Assembly (NCBI GenBank): GCA_025677835.1 | Contig: JAIXMR010000091.1 | Location: 49,209 to 113,208, forward strand | Length of the DNA stretch: 64,000 nucleotides | DNA from: Sporodiniella umbellata | Lineage: Eukaryota; Mucoromycota; Mucoromycetes; Mucorales; Rhizopodaceae | Direction: 5' to 3' | In this document: positions 59,713 to 64,000 of the stretch, one piece after another | Layout of the letters: each line of letters opens with the position of its first letter | Position numbering within the stretch: the stretch's first letter is position 1 | Notes under the pieces: model-generated | Database searches by the model: none | The model's input: only the letters and a program-made list of their open reading frames with translations | Told to the model about the DNA's origin: nothing | Translations under genes and position numbers: made by a program

Positions 59713-59978
59713 CTCTCTCTATATAAGCTTAATAAACAATGGCCCCCTTTTTTTTTTTTTCACAAGACGGGGATTGAAATCGCGCGTGGGAAAACACAAG
59801 AAGGTTAGATAGGCTCTGTTTTTTTTTTTGTTTTTTTTTTTTTTTTTACTCTTTCTTTTCTTCTCTATGTTGACTTCTCGCACGATTCCCTGTAAAACAG
59901 TAAGAACATAAAAAAAAAAAAAGGGAGGGGGGAATTATTTTTTTAGGTATTGACATTTTTTTTCTTTTTTTAAACCAG
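59608..59978. other. Intergenic simple-sequence region
   Basis: Contains (TTC)6 at about 59613-59630, (TTA)8 at about 59632-59654, long T-runs at 59663-59711 broken by A6, and further T and A runs. Promoter of the thiolase gene lies here but nothing specific can be read from it. Confidence 0.7.
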
Positions 59979-61531
59979 ATGCTCCGTACTTTTGCCACTG
60001 CCAGCAAAGGGCCTAAGGTAAGGTCTTTTTTTTTTTTTTTTTTTGGGAAAAAGCATCCACTCAAAAAAAAAAGGGTAGGATGTGGTGATTGCAAGTGCTG
60101 TTCGTACACCTGTCGGTTGCTTTAACGGTGCCTTGAAATCTTTTTCGGCCACGCAACTGGGTTCGATTGCTGCTCGTGCTGCGATTGAAAGAGCAGGTAA
60201 GGCCAACAAAGGGGAGATGGCATGTGACGCTGACCAAGACAAATGAAGGTATCAAGCCTGAGGATGTGGAAGAAGCCTATCTAGGAAACGTACTCCAGGC
60301 CGGTCTGGGTCAATCCCCTGCACGTCAAGCCATTCTAGGTGCCGGTTGTCCTGAATCCACCGAGGCCACTACCATTAACAAGGTCTGTTCTTCCGGTATG
60401 AAATCTGTCATGATGGCCGCTCAATCCATCAAGGCCGGGGACCGTGAAGTGATGGTGGCAGGGGGGATGGAAAGCATGTCAAACGCTCCGTAAAGTGGTT
60501 TGCCCATCAACACAGAATATTCACATTTTTTTTTTTTTTTTTTTTTTTCTAGTTTCTATACCCCACGTCATGTTGCCTATGGTCATCAACAGATGAACGA
60601 TGCCATTATCAAGGATGGTCTTTGGGATGCTTACAATAACATTCATATGGTAAAACCATGCATACCAAAAGCCAGCATCTCATTCCGTTCTTTAGGGTGC
60701 ATGTGCTGAAAATACGGCGGTAAACTACAACATCTCACGTGAAGCCCAAGATGAACATGCGATTGAATCCTATACGCGTGCAGCCAAAGCCTGGAAGGTA
60801 AATGTAACCCACATCAGCCATGATTGATTCATGTTGTTTGTTAGGCCGGCGTGTTTGATCAAGAGATTGCCCCGGTCACAGTCAAGAGCAAGAAGGGCGA
60901 GACGGTGATCAAGGTCGATGAGGAATTCACCAACGTCAAGTTTGACAAGATCAAGTCCTTACGTCCTGTCTTTAAAAAGGACGGGACCGTCACCGCAGCC
61001 AACGCGAGCACCTTGAACGACGGTGCCTCGGCCTTGGTCTTGATGTCGCGTGCTAAAGCAGACGCTTTGGGCGTCACTCCCCTCGCTCGTATTGTCTCTT
61101 ATGCCGATGCCGCGACAGCCCCTATCGACTTTACCATCGCTCCCTCCATGGCCTTGCCTATCGCTTTGAAAAAAGCAGGTTTGACCACAGACGATATCAG
61201 CAAGTTTGAATTGAACGAGGCCTTTAGTGTCGTCGCCCGCGTAAACGAACAGGTAAAAAGACACGCATACAATCCATGACTGACCGTGAGAAAGATAATG
61301 AAATTAGATCCCACCAAAGTGAATGTGGCTGGGGGTGCCGTGGCTTTAGGCCATGCGATTGGGTAAAATCTATCCATGTGGCGTAGATGGGACTGACCCT
61401 TTTCTCTTAGTTCTTCGGGTGCCCGTATCTTGGTCACGTTGACCCATCTATTAAAATCGGGTGAATACGGTGCTGCCGGTGTCTGTAACGGGGGTGGTGC
61501 TGCTTCTTCAATGATCATTCAAAAAGAATAA
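59979..61531 (+). CDS. ERG10: Acetyl-CoA acetyltransferase (thiolase II), probably mitochondrial
   Basis: Condenses two acetyl-CoA to acetoacetyl-CoA or the reverse; first step of the mevalonate pathway or last step of ketone/isoleucine breakdown. Eight exons: 59979-60017, 60079-60196, 60249-60489, 60553-60649, 60696-60797, 60845-61252, 61295-61362, 61411-61531; 397 residues. Start [19 protein letters not shown] looks like a short mitochondrial presequence. Active-site Cys is in [16 protein letters not shown], the His in [17 protein letters not shown], the second Cys in [11 protein letters not shown]. Codon use is strongly C/G-ending, in line with high expression. The gene symbol is by function; a cytosolic paralogue may exist elsewhere. 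Stop-to-stop spacing to the methyltransferase is 32 bp. Confidence 0.94.
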
Positions 61532-61563
61532 CCCATCCCATCCGTCATAATAAAATAGAGAAT

Positions 61564-62902
61564 TTATTTACAACCCCACGTATGATAGATGTTACTAAAC
61601 GTCTTGTATTGATCCAGCTCTGCCATCATGGCTCCCACGTGGGTCCGGTACTGGTCCGGCTTGAGCGCCAAAAGTTCCGCCATGAACGGTTCGGCCGAAT
61701 CAAAAAACGATTCGTAGTTTTGTTTCCATAAATGACCGATATCCAAGCCCCAGGTACCCATCGGGATCGATACAAACCGTGTTTGATTATCACGAAAGCC
61801 AGCCTCGGATAAAAGTCGATCCAGACGTGAACCTACCGTTCCGTCCACGGCCATCTTTTCTTGAAGTACCTGACGAACTATCAAATCAATCAATATATCA
61901 CTTGGCTTGGTCTTCCTGCTTACTTTGATCCATCCACGCTTGCCCTTGCGGTCCCAGGCTCTGCGGAGGAAACTCGGCTTCGAGCAGCTGAACATACCCT
62001 CCTGGCTTAAGGATCCGCTTGAACTCCTTCAGAACCTCTTGCCATTCTGACTCTTTATAGATAAACATCAAGAACCGTTGTTGGATCAAATCAAACGTGT
62101 TGTCCTCGAACGGTAATCGTTTGCTCTGTTGGATGTTATGGTTCACAAATTCAAAATTCGGATGTTGCCTTCTCAACCTCGATTCGCTTCCTGACCCTTC
62201 CACCCTGGGATCTACCAGGTTACAAGTATCCAGTAATTGAAATCGTGAGTGGACAAAATCATGCGCCATGTCCAGAATTGGATGGCCGTCCTAATCACTC
62301 CCCTACATCAGCGCTTGTTTTTTTTTTTTTTTTTTTGTGGAAAAAAACTCACCCATAAACCAGGCCCACAGCTACCCTCCGTAGAAATAATAATAAAAAG
62401 TGAGGATAGGGTGGTGGTGGTTTGGACGTTCCACTTACTTGACTTCTAACACATCAATACCTTCAAACAGCTTGGCCTTGGATGCCGGTGGAATCAAATG
62501 TCGGCTAAAAAAAAAAAAGGAGGAGGAGGGCATGAAGGCTCTGGAAAACAATCCCTCCGGCTTACCTCGAAAAGGCCCATCGAAGCACATACAGTTCAAA
62601 CCGGTGTCGGTCTTGCTCGGGTTGATCGTTGGAGAGATAATAATCGCCACTCTAACCATCACTATCAATACAATGCATGACCCTTTTACACTTTTTACTT
62701 CGATACTAAACGGCTTTTCATCATAACTCCAGGTAAAAGCCAGATGCTTGATATTCTCCTTTGGACTCTTGGTCCGATGCACTGTGTCTGATTGGGTGGC
62801 CTCGGGTTTCTTTTTACTTTTGCTCTGTCGAACTTTGGTAGGTAAAAGGTGTTTGGGAACCCTTGTCCCTGCTTTTTGTTCATTGGACAGAACGTTCCCC
62901 AT
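61564..62902 (-). CDS. SAM-dependent class I methyltransferase
   Basis: Methyltransferase of the fungal family with a DxYYLPNDxxEQDR-like lead-in. Six exons on the minus strand: 62902-62699, 62651-62566, 62504-62439, 62371-62353, 62290-61924, 61877-61564; 351 residues. The N-terminus MGNVLSNEQKAG has Gly at position 2 (possible myristoylation). Lead-in SGDYYLSNDQPEQDRHRFEL, then SAM motif I VLEVNCGPGLW, motif II region NFEFVNHNIQQSKRLPFEDN with TFDLIQQRFL, and LKPGGYVQLLEAEF. Exon 4 is a 19-nt microexon coding CGPGLW. Substrate unknown. The C-terminal part is a helical cap (GTWGLDIGHLWKQNYESFF). Convergent with the thiolase gene. Confidence 0.87.
62353..62371 (-). other. 19-nt microexon in methyltransferase
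   Basis: Minus-strand CTGTGGGCCTGGTTTATGG between AGGGTAG and GTGAGT. It supplies Cys-Gly-Pro-Gly-Leu-Trp, the glycine-rich loop of the SAM site. A T20 run sits in the next intron. Confidence 0.82.
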
Positions 62903-62946
62903 CGACCCTCAATGACGCTCTGTAAATGTTGAAGGCTTTTTTTTTG

Positions 62947-62984
<38 letters not shown>

Positions 62985-63429
62985 AAAAAGAGAGAGAAAA
63001 AAAAAAAAAGAGATTAAAAAAAAGGTTGCTTTTTAAAGCAAAGCGGAAAATAGAATCCTACCCAAGGGATTATTTAAAGTCTCAGTGAATGTTATCTTAT
63101 AACATGGCCATTTTCTTTTGCATCCAATCACGTTTTTATCTATCGATAGAGATGCATATACATAACTATTTCCTCTCAGGTTACCCTCAGGCTCTCCTTT
63201 TTTCTAAACCATTCCATAGCCACTTTACTCTTTTGGCTGTTTATGAAATCTACGACACGGTGGAGATCGAATGACTTTTGTGCCACCAATCGATTATGTC
63301 AATGTGCAATCCATGCGATGATCCACAAGAAAAGTGGCATTCCAATCTTCTAACACACAATGTCAACTATCCTAATCGATGTGTGCTCATACACCTTTTT
63401 CAGAAACTTTGGTCTCGTTTTTATTCCTA

Positions 63430-63463
<34 letters not shown>

Positions 63464-63528
63464 CCACCGACACTCTTTTGAAATAAAGGGGAATGGAAAA
63501 CTCTATTGACTTAAAGAGAGTGAAAGGG

Positions 63529-63563
<35 letters not shown>

Positions 63564-63652
63564 GTTGTTTTCAAAGTAAAAATTTAAATTTTAATAAAGA
63601 TGTATCTTTGGTTACTTTAGAATCTTTTTTCACTGACTCACCCTTCCTCCGC

Positions 63653-63684
<32 letters not shown>

Positions 63685-64000
63685 TTTGAAAATAAAATAA
63701 AACCTAGTCTATGTGAAAGAAACCTTAAAAGGTATTGAAACCCACACCTCCATCCCCCCCTTTTTTTTTTTTTTTTCATAATCGATAAACACTGTCAAAG
63801 TAGATACACTCTTGATAGACCTTCTTTAGATATCAAGTAGGGTTTGTCTAGATCTTTTAAATCAGGGTTATTGAGTTTAAACACTCCCCAACGTTGGGCA
63901 AGAAGCGTTTGTAAAATTGAAAGGTGACACAAAACCGCATGTCAATGATCGTTTTTACTATAAGTAGAGAGGGTTTCAGGCGGAGACCTTGTTTTGAATC
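62903..64000. other. Intergenic simple-sequence region at window edge
   Basis: No gene seen. Contains A and T runs of 20-32 bases at about 62957-62979, 63430-63461, 63530-63560, 63661-63687 and 63760-63777, two preceded by C-runs (CCCCCCCCC before the T-run at 63661). The methyltransferase promoter is at the left end. Confidence 0.6.

Noticed and set aside
47781..63777. Repeated homopolymers considered as a CRISPR-like or tandem array
   Set aside because: No spaced direct repeats; only simple A/T runs of varying length.

Overview
This is a stretch of eukaryotic nuclear DNA, almost certainly from a fungus and most likely an early-diverging one of the Mucoromycota (Mucorales-like). Genes carry many short introns (about 45-100 bp, GT-AG with two GC-AG cases, TAAC-type branch sites). 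Intergenic DNA is AT-rich and full of poly-A/poly-T runs. The gene set is fungal: PHO80-type cyclin, MAK10, FAD1-type FAD synthase, Tim10, MIC12-like protein, SYG1/XPR1 and a GT34 glycosyltransferase. The taxon is an inference. Exon boundaries were worked out by hand from splice signals, frame continuity and recalled family motifs.

Layout, left: 1-2669 no gene; PHO80-like cyclin (+); NatC subunit NAA35/MAK10 (+); mitochondrial seryl-tRNA synthetase (+) converging on a MIC12-like gene (-); zeta-crystallin-type quinone oxidoreductase (-); FAD synthase (-); an unresolved small gene near 15.5 kb; Tim10 (+); an 82-residue single-TM protein ending RSGGGV (+); twinfilin (+); RNase H1 (+); DHHC palmitoyltransferase (-); a short HMG-CoA reductase (-); a 15-exon PX-PH phospholipase D (-); WDR48-like WD40 protein (+).

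Middle, 37-50.5 kb: a GT31-like/GT34 two-domain glycosyltransferase (+), then a family of hormone-sensitive-lipase-type alpha/beta hydrolases. There are four intact copies (A minus; B, C, D plus) with the same three intron positions, and two decayed relics. Embedded among them are a truncated non-LTR retrotransposon tail and a perfect 188-bp inverted repeat with an 83-bp loop. Copies B and C share a 164-bp identical block (gene conversion) and a 14-bp upstream element. This is the most dynamic part of the window.

Right, 50.4-62.9 kb: SYG1/XPR1 phosphate exporter (-), TFIIIC WD40 subunit (+), nicotinate phosphoribosyltransferase (+), a coiled-coil protein with a C-terminal membrane anchor (+), acetyl-CoA acetyltransferase (+) and a class I methyltransferase (-). 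From about 54 kb exons become clearly GC-richer, and introns and spacers carry very long homopolymers (up to 49 A). The last 1.1 kb holds no gene.

The genes are mostly unrelated housekeeping functions and not a pathway cluster, apart from the hydrolase family. Thiolase and HMG-CoA reductase are both early mevalonate-pathway functions but lie 34 kb apart. No tRNA, rRNA or CRISPR array was found.
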